In this document: positions 17,439 to 26,288 of the stretch, in pieces
How the letters are laid out: each line of letters begins with the position of its first letter
How positions within the stretch are numbered: position 1 is the first letter of the stretch
Assembly (NCBI RefSeq): GCF_000447295.1
Contig: NZ_KE650771.1
Span: 1,063,151-1,127,150, forward strand
Origin: Fischerella sp. PCC 9431
GTDB lineage: Bacteria; Cyanobacteriota; Cyanobacteriia; Cyanobacteriales; Nostocaceae
Reading direction: 5' to 3'
DNA length: 64,000 bases
Made by a program: the position numbers and the translations under genes
Notes under the pieces: generated by a model
Databases searched by the model: none
What the model saw: the letters and a program-made list of their open reading frames with translations, nothing else
Told to the model about the DNA's origin: nothing

Positions 17439-17801
17439 AGTTCTAATTTGCTGTGTGTTATTAATACCAGTATAGAAAAAGTACGGAAAGAGCTTTTTTG
17501 CACTATTCCACACTATTCTAGCCATATAGCTACCACTTTAGTACTTTTGATTGTTACTTTATAACAAAGTACAGCAATTAACAGGACGTTTTACCTTATA
17601 ATCTATTTCTCTTAAGATTTTACAAAGCATATACTTAGAAAATTATACAATTATCTTTAGATAGATGTAATAGTAATAGCAATTTTCAGTTTATAGAATT
17701 TAATAAAAAGCTAAATTCACCTGATTTTGGGATGCAATTTCATGTTTTCCAAGATAAAAAATAAAAAACTACTAGTCGGATTGTAGAAAAGCGTAAAATT
17801 C
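17439..17801. other. divergent promoter region, cp12/FIST
   Basis: 363 AT-rich bases between two divergent genes. It presumably carries both promoters; no clear operator was found. Confidence 0.4.
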
Positions 17802-19019
17802 ATGGCAGACCAAATGCAATGGGCAAACGCCCAGTCAACCCGTCCCTCTTTAGAAGCAGCTGTTGCAGATGTGGTACAACGCACAACTTCTTCTTTATCA
17901 GCACCTGCGGACTTAGGGCTGATATTCATTTCGTCTGCTTTTACAAGTGAGTATTCCCGACTGTTACCTCTTTTAGCAGAACAACTTTCAGTTCCTGTGC
18001 TAATTGGCTGTAGTGGTGGTGGTGTCATTGGCACTAGTTTGGCTGGACATACCCAAGAATTGGAAGCAGAACCAGCCTTAAGCTTAAGTTTAGCTCATCT
18101 GCCTGGAGTGAATGTCAAAGCTTTTCATGTTGTTGGCGAAGAATTACCAGACTTGGATGGACCACCAAATCCTTGGATTGATTTAATTGGTGTACCATCT
18201 TCACCAACATCTCATTTTATTTTGCTGTCTGCTTCCTTCTCGTCTGGGATCAACGATTTATTACAAGGATTGGATTATGCGTACCCAGGTTCTATGAAAA
18301 TTGGAGGACAAGCAAGTAGTAGTATAATGGGTGGTCGGATTGCACTTTTTTGTAATGGTCGTTTGTATCAGGAAGGAACGGTTGGGGTAGCGTTAAGTGG
18401 CAATATTGTTTTAGAAACAATAGTGGCTCAAGGATGCCGACCTATTGGCCAGCCATATCAAATTACAAAAGGCGATCGCAACATCATTTTAGAGTTAGAC
18501 GAACAAGCACCACTTTCAATCCTGCGAGATTTAATTGCGAGTTTGAGCGAAGAAGACCGAACACTGGCGCAAAATTCCTTGTTTGTCGGCCTAGCAATGG
18601 ATGAATTTAAGCCTTGTTTGCAACAAGGAGATTTTTTAATTCGCGAGATTTTAGGGGTAGATCCTTCAGGAGGAGCGATCGCGATCGGTGATTACGTTCG
18701 TCCCGGTCAGCGTTTGCAATTCCACCTCCGGGACGCTGAAGCTTCGGCAGAGGACTTGGAATTTTTGCTGGAACATTATCAAAAACAACAACAATCTCAG
18801 CCTGCTGCTGCTGGTGCATTCATGTTTTCCTGTCTGGGGCGAGGTCAAGGGCTATATGGCAAACCCAATTTTGATTCCCAGCTATTTCAGCGTTACCTCA
18901 ATGATATTCCCCTCGGTGGCTTTTTCTGCGCTGGCGAAATCGGCCCTGTTGGCGAGCGGACGTTTTTGCATGGTTATACTTCTGTCTTTGGAATTTGCCG
19001 ATCTTTATATAATGGGTGA
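17802..19019 (+). CDS. FIST domain sensory protein
   Basis: A 405-residue soluble protein with an N-terminal FIST domain (about residues 30-220; LGLIFISSAFTSEY, VPVLIGCSGGGVIGT, MKIGGQASSSIMGGRIALF) and a C-terminal FIST_C domain (about 225-385; PAAAGAFMFSCLGRGQGLYG, IPLGGFFCAGEIGPVG, FLHGYTSVFGI). FIST domains are predicted extracytosolic or cytosolic sensors of small ligands, perhaps amino acids, and usually stand beside signalling genes. No kinase or cyclase is adjacent and no signal peptide is visible. The ligand is unknown. Confidence 0.88.
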   Translation: MADQMQWANAQSTRPSLEAAVADVVQRTTSSLSAPADLGLIFISSAFTSEYSRLLPLLAEQLSVPVLIGCSGGGVIGTSLAGHTQELEAEPALSLSLAHLPGVNVKAFHVVGEELPDLDGPPNPWIDLIGVPSSPTSHFILLSASFSSGINDLLQGLDYAYPGSMKIGGQASSSIMGGRIALFCNGRLYQEGTVGVALSGNIVLETIVAQGCRPIGQPYQITKGDRNIILELDEQAPLSILRDLIASLSEEDRTLAQNSLFVGLAMDEFKPCLQQGDFLIREILGVDPSGGAIAIGDYVRPGQRLQFHLRDAEASAEDLEFLLEHYQKQQQSQPAAAGAFMFSCLGRGQGLYGKPNFDSQLFQRYLNDIPLGGFFCAGEIGPVGERTFLHGYTSVFGICRSLYNG

Positions 19020-19356
19020 TTGGGGACTTAATCAAACATTGAGACCATTAACGGCCAACTCAAAAACATTTCCCAAATTGAACATTCAAGACACCGAAGT
19101 CCTGTGAATTTTTGCGTTAACGTTCTGTGTGGATTAATCGCTTATTGTCATCAACCTAAGAAACCTAGCCTTCAGATGGACTGGCTTTGATCTCAAAGTG
19201 CTTAACCTGAACTCAGGTTAATTAGCTGCGTCTCTACTATAGTCTCGACAAAGCAGTATTGATTTTCCGGCAAAATGCTAAGAATTGTAGATTTATTTAT
19301 TAAAATAGTCTTAAAGTTTTATAAATTTTTTAGAACAAATTACTGGTAATAAAGCG
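19020..19356. other. spacer before deoC
   Basis: 337 bases with no convincing gene or structure, apart from an AT-rich stretch that probably carries the deoC promoter. Confidence 0.4.
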
Positions 19357-20046
19357 ATGGCAGCAGAATATCCAGATCATGATATTGATATTGCGCCATA
19401 TATAGACCACACTCTGCTGATACCCACAACTAAGACTGAGCATATTGAACAATGGTGTGAAGAAGCACACAGGTTTAACTTTGCAGGGGTTTGTGTCTAC
19501 CCCAGCTATGTACGGCTAGCAGCTGAGTTACTCCACAATAAAACGCCGAAAATCTGTACAGTGATCGGTTTTCCTACTGGAGCGACAACATCAGCAGTGA
19601 AATTGTATGAAGCTCAAGAAGCGGTGGAAAATGGTGCTACTGAATTAGACGTAGTTATCAACTTGAGTTGGTTAAAAGCTGGTAAAACGGATCAAGTGCA
19701 TCAAGAAATTGCTGAGATTTGCGAAGAAACTGGGCAATTAGTGAAGGTAATAATAGAAACTAACCTACTGACGGATGCCGAGAAAAAGCTAGCTACGGAA
19801 ATATGTATGGATGCAGGAGCAGCTTTCATCAAAACCTGTACAGGTTGGAATGGAGGTGTAACCGTGGCTGATGTGCGTCTGATTAAAGAGGTAGCACGGG
19901 AAAGAGTTGGAATTAAAGCTTCAGGCGGTATTCGTACTATTGACCAAGCCCTAGATTTAATTCTAGCGGGTGCTACGAGATTGGGAACATCTTATAGTGT
20001 CGATTTACTAAAACAGCGCGATACGCTGGAAAAGAGTAGTCATTAG
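19357..20046 (+). CDS. deoC: deoxyribose-phosphate aldolase
   Basis: A 229-residue class I aldolase that cleaves 2-deoxyribose 5-phosphate to glyceraldehyde 3-phosphate and acetaldehyde in nucleoside salvage. It has a TIM-barrel layout. The Schiff-base lysine is Lys159 in [13 protein letters not shown], and the proton-relay lysine is Lys187 in [10 protein letters not shown]. The N-terminal [19 protein letters not shown] is characteristic. The stop codon TAG is the first triplet of a TAGAGACGCG repeat element (20044-20095), so the end of the reading frame is set by a mobile-looking sequence. Confidence 0.95.
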   Translation: MAAEYPDHDIDIAPYIDHTLLIPTTKTEHIEQWCEEAHRFNFAGVCVYPSYVRLAAELLHNKTPKICTVIGFPTGATTSAVKLYEAQEAVENGATELDVVINLSWLKAGKTDQVHQEIAEICEETGQLVKVIIETNLLTDAEKKLATEICMDAGAAFIKTCTGWNGGVTVADVRLIKEVARERVGIKASGGIRTIDQALDLILAGATRLGTSYSVDLLKQRDTLEKSSH

Positions 20047-20095
20047 AGACGCGATTATACTCTTACCTTGAAGCCGCTCTTACGAGCGTCTACGC
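20044..20095 (+). repeat. 52-bp dispersed element, copy 1
   Basis: TAGAGACGCGATTATACTCT, then a segment containing GAAGCCGCTCTTACGAGCGT and ending CTACGC. An inverted copy lies at 34705-34755 with only a few differences. It abuts the deoC stop. Confidence 0.7.
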
Positions 20096-20114
20096 CTATT
20101 TACAATGATCATCG

Positions 20115-20190
20115 GTTATTGGTCATTGGTTAATAGTTACTACTGATTACAAAGGACAAAGGACAAAGGACAAATAACAAATGACAAATG
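20115..20190. repeat. AAAGGAC and CAAATGAC heptad repeats ahead of recO
   Basis: Three AAAGGAC units, then CAAATAA and CAAATGA units. The last one contains the recO start ATG at 20188. Confidence 0.7.
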
Positions 20191-21147
20191 AGTAAAACAT
20201 ATAAAGCAACTGGTATTAATCTTAAAACTCAGGCTTTTGGCGAATCAGATCGACTTGTGACAGTTTTGACACAAGAATTTGGACTGATTCGTGTCATCGC
20301 TCCTGGTTCTCGCAAACACAACTCCAGCTTGGGCGGTAGGAGTGCAATGTTTGTAGTTAATGAATTATTGATTGCCAAGGGGCGATCGCTCGATAAAATT
20401 ACACAAGCACAAACTATAAAATCCTACCCACGTCTGGCTCAAGACTTGGTAAAATTAGTATCCAGCCAATACTTAGCTGAAATTGCACTATGTCAAGCTT
20501 TAAGCGAACAACCCCAAACAGAATTATATGAGTTACTAAATGAACATCTCGAACGGATAGAGAATTTACCTAACACAGATACATCCAATGTTGTAGCCCG
20601 TCTGACACATGGTGCATTTCAGCTTTTGGCTTTGGCGGGATTGACGCCACAAGTACAAATTTGTTGTTTGACTGGACGCACATTGAAACCAGATTTTCAA
20701 GACCCACACTCGCGAGTCGGATTTAGTATAAGTGCTGGTGGAACTGTTTGTTTAGCAGCTTGGGAACGCCTGAAGAAGGACACGGAGACATGGGGGCACA
20801 GGGACACGGAGAATGAAGAAATGGAGAATATTGTTGATAGATTCTCCGGGTCACCGCGTCCTAAACTCTCCGCATCTGCAAAAGTCGCGTCATCTTCCCA
20901 AATCTACGAAACTATCACCCATCGACAAGAAATACCAGCGCTTTCTAAGCGCTTGGATGCTGAAGAATTGACCATACTCCAGCAGCTGCCGCAATCAGAG
21001 ATAATGCTAAATGCAGCCGGAAAAAATAGCTGGTTATCTGTTGAGCAAATTTTGCGTCAGTATGCTCAGTATCATTTTGGTCGTCCTATTCGCTCTGCTG
21101 CCTTGATTGACTCTTATTTTGCTGCTAACCATGATGCAATCGTCTAA
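20188..21147 (+). CDS. recO: DNA repair protein RecO, with in-frame repeat insertion
   Basis: A 319-residue RecO, the RecFOR mediator that anneals single strands and loads RecA. The N-terminal OB-fold begins [20 protein letters not shown], followed by the [10 protein letters not shown]-like segment [12 protein letters not shown] and the central helical domain. A zinc-ribbon-like [11 protein letters not shown] lies near residue 163, with few of the usual cysteines left. Residues about 196-235 ([13 protein letters not shown] to SASAK) are encoded by a short-tandem-repeat tract (20773-20893) also found between genes here. The frame is kept and the RecO C-terminus continues afterwards. The start ATG lies within a CAAATGA repeat. 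The gene overlaps the MFS gene by 17 bases. Confidence 0.92.
   Translation: MSKTYKATGINLKTQAFGESDRLVTVLTQEFGLIRVIAPGSRKHNSSLGGRSAMFVVNELLIAKGRSLDKITQAQTIKSYPRLAQDLVKLVSSQYLAEIALCQALSEQPQTELYELLNEHLERIENLPNTDTSNVVARLTHGAFQLLALAGLTPQVQICCLTGRTLKPDFQDPHSRVGFSISAGGTVCLAAWERLKKDTETWGHRDTENEEMENIVDRFSGSPRPKLSASAKVASSSQIYETITHRQEIPALSKRLDAEELTILQQLPQSEIMLNAAGKNSWLSVEQILRQYAQYHFGRPIRSAALIDSYFAANHDAIV
20773..20893. repeat. repeat tract inserted in frame in recO
   Basis: GGACACGGAGA-type units, a central GAGAAT...ATTCTC hairpin, and TCACCGCGTCC/CTCTCCGC units, the same architecture as intergenic tracts at 5213 and 12085. It encodes a hydrophilic, low-complexity insert in RecO. Confidence 0.7.
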
Positions 21148-22741
21148 TTTAGATAAAAAAATCCTGCCACTATCACCAAGCCATGTTAAAAAACACAATA
21201 CAACATCAACCCCTAGATCACAAAATCACCTGAGTGTGGTTCGTGATACCACATCGAATCCTAGTCAGATTCATCGCCAAGAAATGTCTGCAAAAAACGT
21301 TTCTCAAGAAGATCAAAATCAAGATAGTACATCACCAGCAGCCAAAACTGATGTACCAAGGGAAGCCAACTTTCACCAAACCGATGTAGCTGTGTCTCAA
21401 AAGTCAGATGGGGAAAATAAACCTGTAGACACAGAACGAACTGCTGGTGATACCCAAGAATATGGATTTTGGCCAGTTTTGAAAAACCCTAATTTTTTGG
21501 CTCTTTGGGGTGGTCAAGTCTTTTGTCAATTGGCAGATAAAGTATATCTAGTGCTGATGATCGCCTTGATCAATACTCATTTTCAGACAGGCGCTCAAAC
21601 TATCAGCGCTTGGGTGTCAGCACTGATGATGACTTTTACCATACCTGCTGTGTTGTTTGGTTCCCTCGCTGGTGCATTTGTAGACCGTTGGTCAAAAAAG
21701 ATGGTACTGGTAGGAACAAACATCTGGCGCGGTATCCTAGTTTTGAGTATTCCCTCACTACTGTGGTTAACTCAGGATTGGCAGCCAATTGCCATGTTAC
21801 CTGTAGGTTTTGTGATCATTCTGGCAATTACTTTTTTAGTTTCAACACTCACACAGTTTTTTGCACCAGCCGAACAAGCAGCAATTCCTTTAGTGGTAAA
21901 AGAGAAGGATCTACTCTCAGCTAATTCTCTATATACCACCACCATGATGGCATCAGTGATTGTTGGTTTCGCTATTGGTGAACCATTGTTAGCAGCAGCC
22001 GATCGCTTGTGGTTACTTCTTGGTGGTAGTGACGGACTTGGTAAAGAAATAGTGGTGGGTGGTAGTTATGCGATCGCTGGACTAATTCTACTGCTACTAG
22101 TAACCAACGAAAAACCCCACGCACCCGCAAAGGAATCTCCCCACATTTTTAATGATCTGCGAGATGGTCTGCGTTATCTGGGACAAAATCATCGCCTTCG
22201 CAACGCTTTAATTCAATTAATTATCTTATTTTCTGTATTTGCAGCCTTAACAGTCCTAGCTGTGCGTATGGCTGAAGTAATTCCTAATTTAAAACCACAA
22301 CAATTTGGCTTTTTATTAGCATCTGGTGGTGTGGGAATTGCCGTTGGAGCAGTAATTTTAGGCCAGTTTGGGCAACGCTTCTCTTATACTTATTTAAGTC
22401 TAATTGGCTGTGTTGGCATGGTTGCATCCCTGATTGGTTTATCGATATTTACACAACAGCTATGGGCTGTATTACCTCTAGTAATGACTTTGGGTATTTT
22501 CGGAGCGCTATTAGGTATACCCATGCAAACGGCTATTCAGACAGAAACGGCTACAGAAATGCGTGGTAAGGTTTTTGGTCTACAAAATAATGTCATCAAT
22601 ATAGCCCTGACTTTGCCTTTGGCATTAGCAGGTGTAGCAGAAACTTTTGTTGGTTTGCAAGCTGTATTTTTAGGATTAGCTGCGATCGTTTTCTTAGGTG
22701 GTTTATTAAACTGGTATATTTTGCTCTCTAGTGAAGATTAA
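21131..22741 (+). CDS. MFS transporter with long hydrophilic N-terminus
   Basis: A 536-residue major facilitator. The first ~110 residues are polar, Gln/Ser/Thr-rich and probably disordered. From [19 protein letters not shown] onward it has about 11-12 membrane segments and the typical loop 2-3 region [17 protein letters not shown], as in the EntS/antibiotic-efflux branch. Substrate unknown. I chose ATG 21131; an upstream TTG at 21107 is also in frame. It overlaps the recO end, so the two genes are probably co-transcribed and translationally coupled. A role in siderophore or drug export is only suggested by the subfamily. Confidence 0.85.
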   Translation: MMQSSNLDKKILPLSPSHVKKHNTTSTPRSQNHLSVVRDTTSNPSQIHRQEMSAKNVSQEDQNQDSTSPAAKTDVPREANFHQTDVAVSQKSDGENKPVDTERTAGDTQEYGFWPVLKNPNFLALWGGQVFCQLADKVYLVLMIALINTHFQTGAQTISAWVSALMMTFTIPAVLFGSLAGAFVDRWSKKMVLVGTNIWRGILVLSIPSLLWLTQDWQPIAMLPVGFVIILAITFLVSTLTQFFAPAEQAAIPLVVKEKDLLSANSLYTTTMMASVIVGFAIGEPLLAAADRLWLLLGGSDGLGKEIVVGGSYAIAGLILLLLVTNEKPHAPAKESPHIFNDLRDGLRYLGQNHRLRNALIQLIILFSVFAALTVLAVRMAEVIPNLKPQQFGFLLASGGVGIAVGAVILGQFGQRFSYTYLSLIGCVGMVASLIGLSIFTQQLWAVLPLVMTLGIFGALLGIPMQTAIQTETATEMRGKVFGLQNNVINIALTLPLALAGVAETFVGLQAVFLGLAAIVFLGGLLNWYILLSSED

Positions 22742-23058
22742 GGCTTTTGTGTTAATCTTAAATGCATAATAAAATCTTGCACATTACAGAGAAAGATCAT
22801 TTCTACATCAGCTAGGCGCAATTTTAGCGTCTAGTTAACTTGTAGTAAGTTCAGATATCAAAAGTGACTTATAAACAAAACAAATAAATTCAAGGATTTT
22901 TTCCGAAAAAACATAAAATTTTGTGTGTTAAGTGGGTGCTGACTGTGATTTATGATAAATCAACAAGCCAAAAAAAAAGTAAAATCACACACAACAGCAG
23001 AATAATGGTAAAAGCTGATCAATTAAACCCGCTTTTCTCATAAATTAATCAATAAAGA
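22742..23058. other. spacer before the glycosyltransferase gene
   Basis: 317 bases without a gene. A small stem, CTAGGCGC/GCGTCTAG around an AATTTTA loop near 22812-22833, could end the MFS transcript. Confidence 0.4.
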
Positions 23059-24207
23059 ATGCGTATAGCTTGGATTGGAAAAAAATCGCCTTTTTGTGGC
23101 AATGTTACCTACGGTCGAGAGATTACGAATGCTTTACTAGAGCAGGGACACGAAGTTAGCTTCCTACATTTCGCTCAAGAAGAGTCCAAGCCCGACAACT
23201 GGCCAAATTGTCCAGAAGTCCCTTTGCCCTTCATTTATAAGTCCCAGGTTTACACTATTCCTACTTTCAAAGCGACTAAAGTTTTAACTCAATCGCTGCG
23301 GCGGATTAAGCCGGACATTGTTCATGCTTCTCTCACCTTATCTCCCCTAGACTTTGTTTTACCAGAAATTTGTGAGGAGCTGAATTTACCATTGGTTGCG
23401 ACTTTCCACACACCCTTTGCAGGTAAAGGAGCAAAGCTCGTATCAGGAACCCAACTGTTGGCTTATCAACTCTACGCGCCCTTTTTAGGCAATTACCATC
23501 GTGTAATTGTATTTTCCCAAATTCAGCGCGAATTATTAGCACGCATGGGTGTACCGTCAAAAAATATTGCTGTGATTCCCAATGGCGTGGATGTTAATAA
23601 ATATTCTCCTGGTATTTCTCAAGTCAAAGCAGAATTTGATGCCGATCGCCTGTTTGTTTACCAAGGACGGTTAGCTCCAGAAAAAAACGTCGAAGCTTTA
23701 CTGCGTGCTTGGAAGCAATCAGAAATGGCACCAACCAGCAAGTTACTGATAGTTGGCGATGGTCCCCTCAAGTCTTCTTTAGAACCTTTTTATAACTCCG
23801 AGAATGGTATTCATTGGTTAGGCTTTGTAGCTGATGAAGAGCGGCGGATTGAGATTCTACGAAGTGCAGATGTATATATTTTACCTTCATTAGTAGAAGG
23901 TTTATCTTTATCTTTATTAGAAGCAATGGCTTGTGGAGTTGCTTGTTTAGCCACCGATGTTGGAGCTGATGGAGAAGTGTTAGAAAAGGGAGCAGGTGTA
24001 ATTATTAACCCTAAGTCAGTGCGACCTCAACTGAGAACCCTACTACCATTATTCCAAGATCACCCTGAGCTAACAACTTTATTAGGGCAAAAAGCGAGAA
24101 AACGAGTGTTTGAACGCTACACCCTGAGCGGCAATATTGCTCAGTTAGAACTGTTATATCAAGAAGTCGTTCAACAACAAAGCCTACAACTAAGCCGAGG
24201 AGCTTGA
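23059..24207 (+). CDS. glycosyltransferase family 4 protein
   Basis: A 382-residue GT-B enzyme. The N-terminal acceptor domain begins MRIAWIGKKSPFCGNVTYGR with the glycine-containing loop of GT4 members. The linker is IPNGVDVNKYSP. The donor-binding C-terminal domain shows FVYQGRLAPEKNVEALLRAW, LLIVGDGPL and the EX7E-type motif LPSLVEGLSLSLLEAMACGV. Such enzymes transfer sugars from nucleotide donors to lipids or polysaccharides; the acceptor is unknown. No membrane span. It stands alone between repeat-bearing spacers, not in a polysaccharide cluster. Confidence 0.88.
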   Translation: MRIAWIGKKSPFCGNVTYGREITNALLEQGHEVSFLHFAQEESKPDNWPNCPEVPLPFIYKSQVYTIPTFKATKVLTQSLRRIKPDIVHASLTLSPLDFVLPEICEELNLPLVATFHTPFAGKGAKLVSGTQLLAYQLYAPFLGNYHRVIVFSQIQRELLARMGVPSKNIAVIPNGVDVNKYSPGISQVKAEFDADRLFVYQGRLAPEKNVEALLRAWKQSEMAPTSKLLIVGDGPLKSSLEPFYNSENGIHWLGFVADEERRIEILRSADVYILPSLVEGLSLSLLEAMACGVACLATDVGADGEVLEKGAGVIINPKSVRPQLRTLLPLFQDHPELTTLLGQKARKRVFERYTLSGNIAQLELLYQEVVQQQSLQLSRGA

Positions 24208-24209
24208 GC

Positions 24210-24300
24210 GAATCGGGGGTCGGGGAATAGATTTTTATCAAACCTCGCCTTTTATCCAGTCTGTTAAGAGTTCCCTGTTCCCCGTTCCCTTTTAAGTTAA
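24210..24300. repeat. short-tandem-repeat tract between convergent genes
   Basis: GGGGTCGGGGAATAG on the left and TTCCCTGTTCCCCGTTCCC on the right pair into an imperfect hairpin between the converging glycosyltransferase and DRTGG genes, a likely bidirectional terminator. Confidence 0.6.
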
Positions 24301-24301
24301 T

Positions 24302-25396
24302 TTATGGCAAGGCTGCTGCTGGACTTAAATCCAGAAGACTGAGCAAACGAGCAATATCAAAATGTTCAGCCATAAGATTACGAATACAGTGAACTTTAAT
24401 CGGTTCGTGGACGCGTACTTGACCAAAAGTCCGATCAATAATTTCCACAGTGGTCAGGGTATCTAAATCTACTGATAGAATGGGGATTTCCAATTCTTCG
24501 GCGCGGGTGAGAATAAAATGAGGTGGTGGTAGTTGTCCAGTCAGAATCAGACATTGGGTGGAAGTTTCCAATGCTGCTTGCTGAATCTCAACGCGATCGC
24601 CTCCTGTGACAACCGCCATATTTCGACGTTTGCGAAAATACTTAACGGCGGCGTTCACATTCATAGCCCCAATCGCTAAACTTTCCACCATTAAATCTAA
24701 GCGATCGCTGCGACAAAGCACTTCCGCATTCAATTGATGTACGAGTTCACGGACACTGACACTACGTAACAAGTCGTTTTTCGGCAATATTCCTAACACA
24801 GCTATATCCTGCTGTTCCAAAAATGGACGGATAGTGCTATCCAGTGCTGGTATTTGTTGTGCAGGAACATCGTTAATCACAACACCTATTAGGCGTTTTC
24901 CTAATCGCTGTTTAGCAGACAATAAAGATTCAACCGAAAGCAACGATTGATAGCGGCTGACTAACACCACAGCAGCATCAATAATGTCAGCGACTTGTGG
25001 TAAAGACAAGTTAAACAAACTGCCTTCTTCCAGATTACCTGGACCTTCTAGCAACACCAAATTACCAGCTGATATTGGTAAATATTGTTGTGCTAAAGAT
25101 TGACGATAATCGGTTTTGTCTTCCCCGCGCAGACGTTTTTGAATTGTGGCTTCATTTAAAACCAGTACGGATGGTACGATGCGGTTCTCAGGAAGATTGA
25201 GACTAGCCCCAATAAATTGGACATCATCCTCAACCATGCTACCAGCAGACTCACTCAAACAGGTGCCTATTGGTTTGCCATAGGCAATATCCAATCCTTT
25301 TTGCTGTAGCAGGTGAGACAAACCGATAACAGTTGCAGACTTGCCACAGTAAGCCTCCGTCGAACCAATTAGCAAATGTTTAGCAGATTTTGGCAC
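24302..25396 (-). CDS. AAA_26/DRTGG domain protein (phosphotransacetylase N-terminal-like)
   Basis: A 364-residue protein resembling the non-catalytic N-terminal part of long phosphotransacetylases. It has a P-loop dethiobiotin-synthetase-like domain (HLLIGSTEAYCGKSATVIGL; switch-like LVLLEGPGNLEEG) and a C-terminal DRTGG domain (about residues 210-320). The Pta catalytic domain is absent, so a regulatory or ligand-binding role is likely. I chose the GTG at 25396: AGGAG stands seven bases upstream and the protein then starts MPKSAKHLLIG. An in-frame ATG at 25525 would add 43 residues, partly read from a CCCAATCCCC repeat. Confidence 0.8.
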   Translation of the reverse strand: MPKSAKHLLIGSTEAYCGKSATVIGLSHLLQQKGLDIAYGKPIGTCLSESAGSMVEDDVQFIGASLNLPENRIVPSVLVLNEATIQKRLRGEDKTDYRQSLAQQYLPISAGNLVLLEGPGNLEEGSLFNLSLPQVADIIDAAVVLVSRYQSLLSVESLLSAKQRLGKRLIGVVINDVPAQQIPALDSTIRPFLEQQDIAVLGILPKNDLLRSVSVRELVHQLNAEVLCRSDRLDLMVESLAIGAMNVNAAVKYFRKRRNMAVVTGGDRVEIQQAALETSTQCLILTGQLPPPHFILTRAEELEIPILSVDLDTLTTVEIIDRTFGQVRVHEPIKVHCIRNLMAEHFDIARLLSLLDLSPAAALP

Positions 25397-25494
25397 ACAT
25401 GCACTCCTAAATTCAAAAGTCGGCACAACCTTTGCTTGGTGTTTCCCCATTTTAGGACTAACCAATGCGATCGCGTTGTTGCAAGAGAAGACAT

Positions 25495-25605
25495 TAGGGG
25501 ATTGGGGAATAGGGAAAGGGGACAAAGAACTAATCAGTTATTAGTTATTAGTTATCAGTTATCAAATTAAACTGTTAACTGTTAACTGTTAACTGATTCA
25601 TGCCC
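25495..25605. repeat. tandem repeats between the EbsA-like and DRTGG genes
   Basis: GGGGATTGGGGAATAGGG units, then TTATTAG/TTATCAG and TGTTAAC heptads. Typical low-complexity spacer repeats. Confidence 0.7.
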
Positions 25606-25609
25606 AATA

Positions 25610-25984
25610 TCATTCGTCTATTCGTAAGAGTTTACGGTAAAAAGCCTGAGAAAAATCAGTGAGGCGATAGCGTTTGTAATATTCCATTATTTCAATTAAA
25701 AAATTTATAAACTCGAAGCTAGCCATCATCACTTCATAGCTTAGGTCTGCGTTGCCTTCAAACTGGACTCGACAACGGGTCAGGTCTGAGGGTAGTGTAG
25801 CAGTATTCCAAGTCGCCACAAAAGGAATATTCTCACTGCCTTCTATTTTGCGCTGTCCTTCTAAAATACCTTTGTGATAGAGACTGATAGCATAAGGTAA
25901 AAAATTACGCTTGCTGGTTTGAATGTATGGCAAGTAGACATTAGCCTGTTGCGGGTTAGCAGGTTGCAATTGTTCAAAAGACAT
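25610..25984 (-). CDS. conserved cyanobacterial protein, probable EbsA (type IV pilus-associated)
   Basis: A 124-residue soluble protein, MSFEQLQPANPQQANVYLPY at the start and FSQAFYRKLLRIDE at the end. The middle (PFVATWNTATLPSDLTRCRV, MMASFEFINFLIEIMEYYKR) is strongly patterned as a compact alpha/beta domain. From memory it resembles EbsA, a protein that in Synechococcus forms a complex with Hfq and PilB and is needed for type IV pilus assembly and biofilm self-suppression. I cannot confirm this without a search, and no pil genes are adjacent. No signal peptide or membrane segment. Confidence 0.6.
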   Translation of the reverse strand: MSFEQLQPANPQQANVYLPYIQTSKRNFLPYAISLYHKGILEGQRKIEGSENIPFVATWNTATLPSDLTRCRVQFEGNADLSYEVMMASFEFINFLIEIMEYYKRYRLTDFSQAFYRKLLRIDE

Positions 25985-26065
25985 ACTACGTATTCCTTAT
26001 GTAGATTGAAGAACAAGCATATTAGTGATTTCACATAGTATTCCCAAAAAAGTATTTTGATACAT

Positions 26066-26215
26066 AGTCGAGTTAGGGATCGGGGATTGGGGATTGGAGA
26101 TTGGTTATTCTCCTCGTCCGGTGCATCCTCGCGTCCCCACGTCTTTACCTCTCCCTGCTCTGTTAATACCTATCCCCTTTCCCTGTTTCTTATCCCCTGA
26201 CAAATAACTAAATAA
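26066..26215. repeat. composite short-tandem-repeat tract
   Basis: GGGGATTGGGGATTGG units, then TTCTCCTCGTCC, CGCGTCCCCACGTC and CCCCTTTCCC units: the same purine-then-pyrimidine design as at 5213. It fills much of the 304-base spacer upstream of the radical SAM gene. Confidence 0.65.
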
Positions 26216-26288
26216 TTATTGACTGTGTGTAAACTACGTTTAAAGATGTCTTAAGGAAAACTTTAGTGGAATAACACTATAAGATTTT

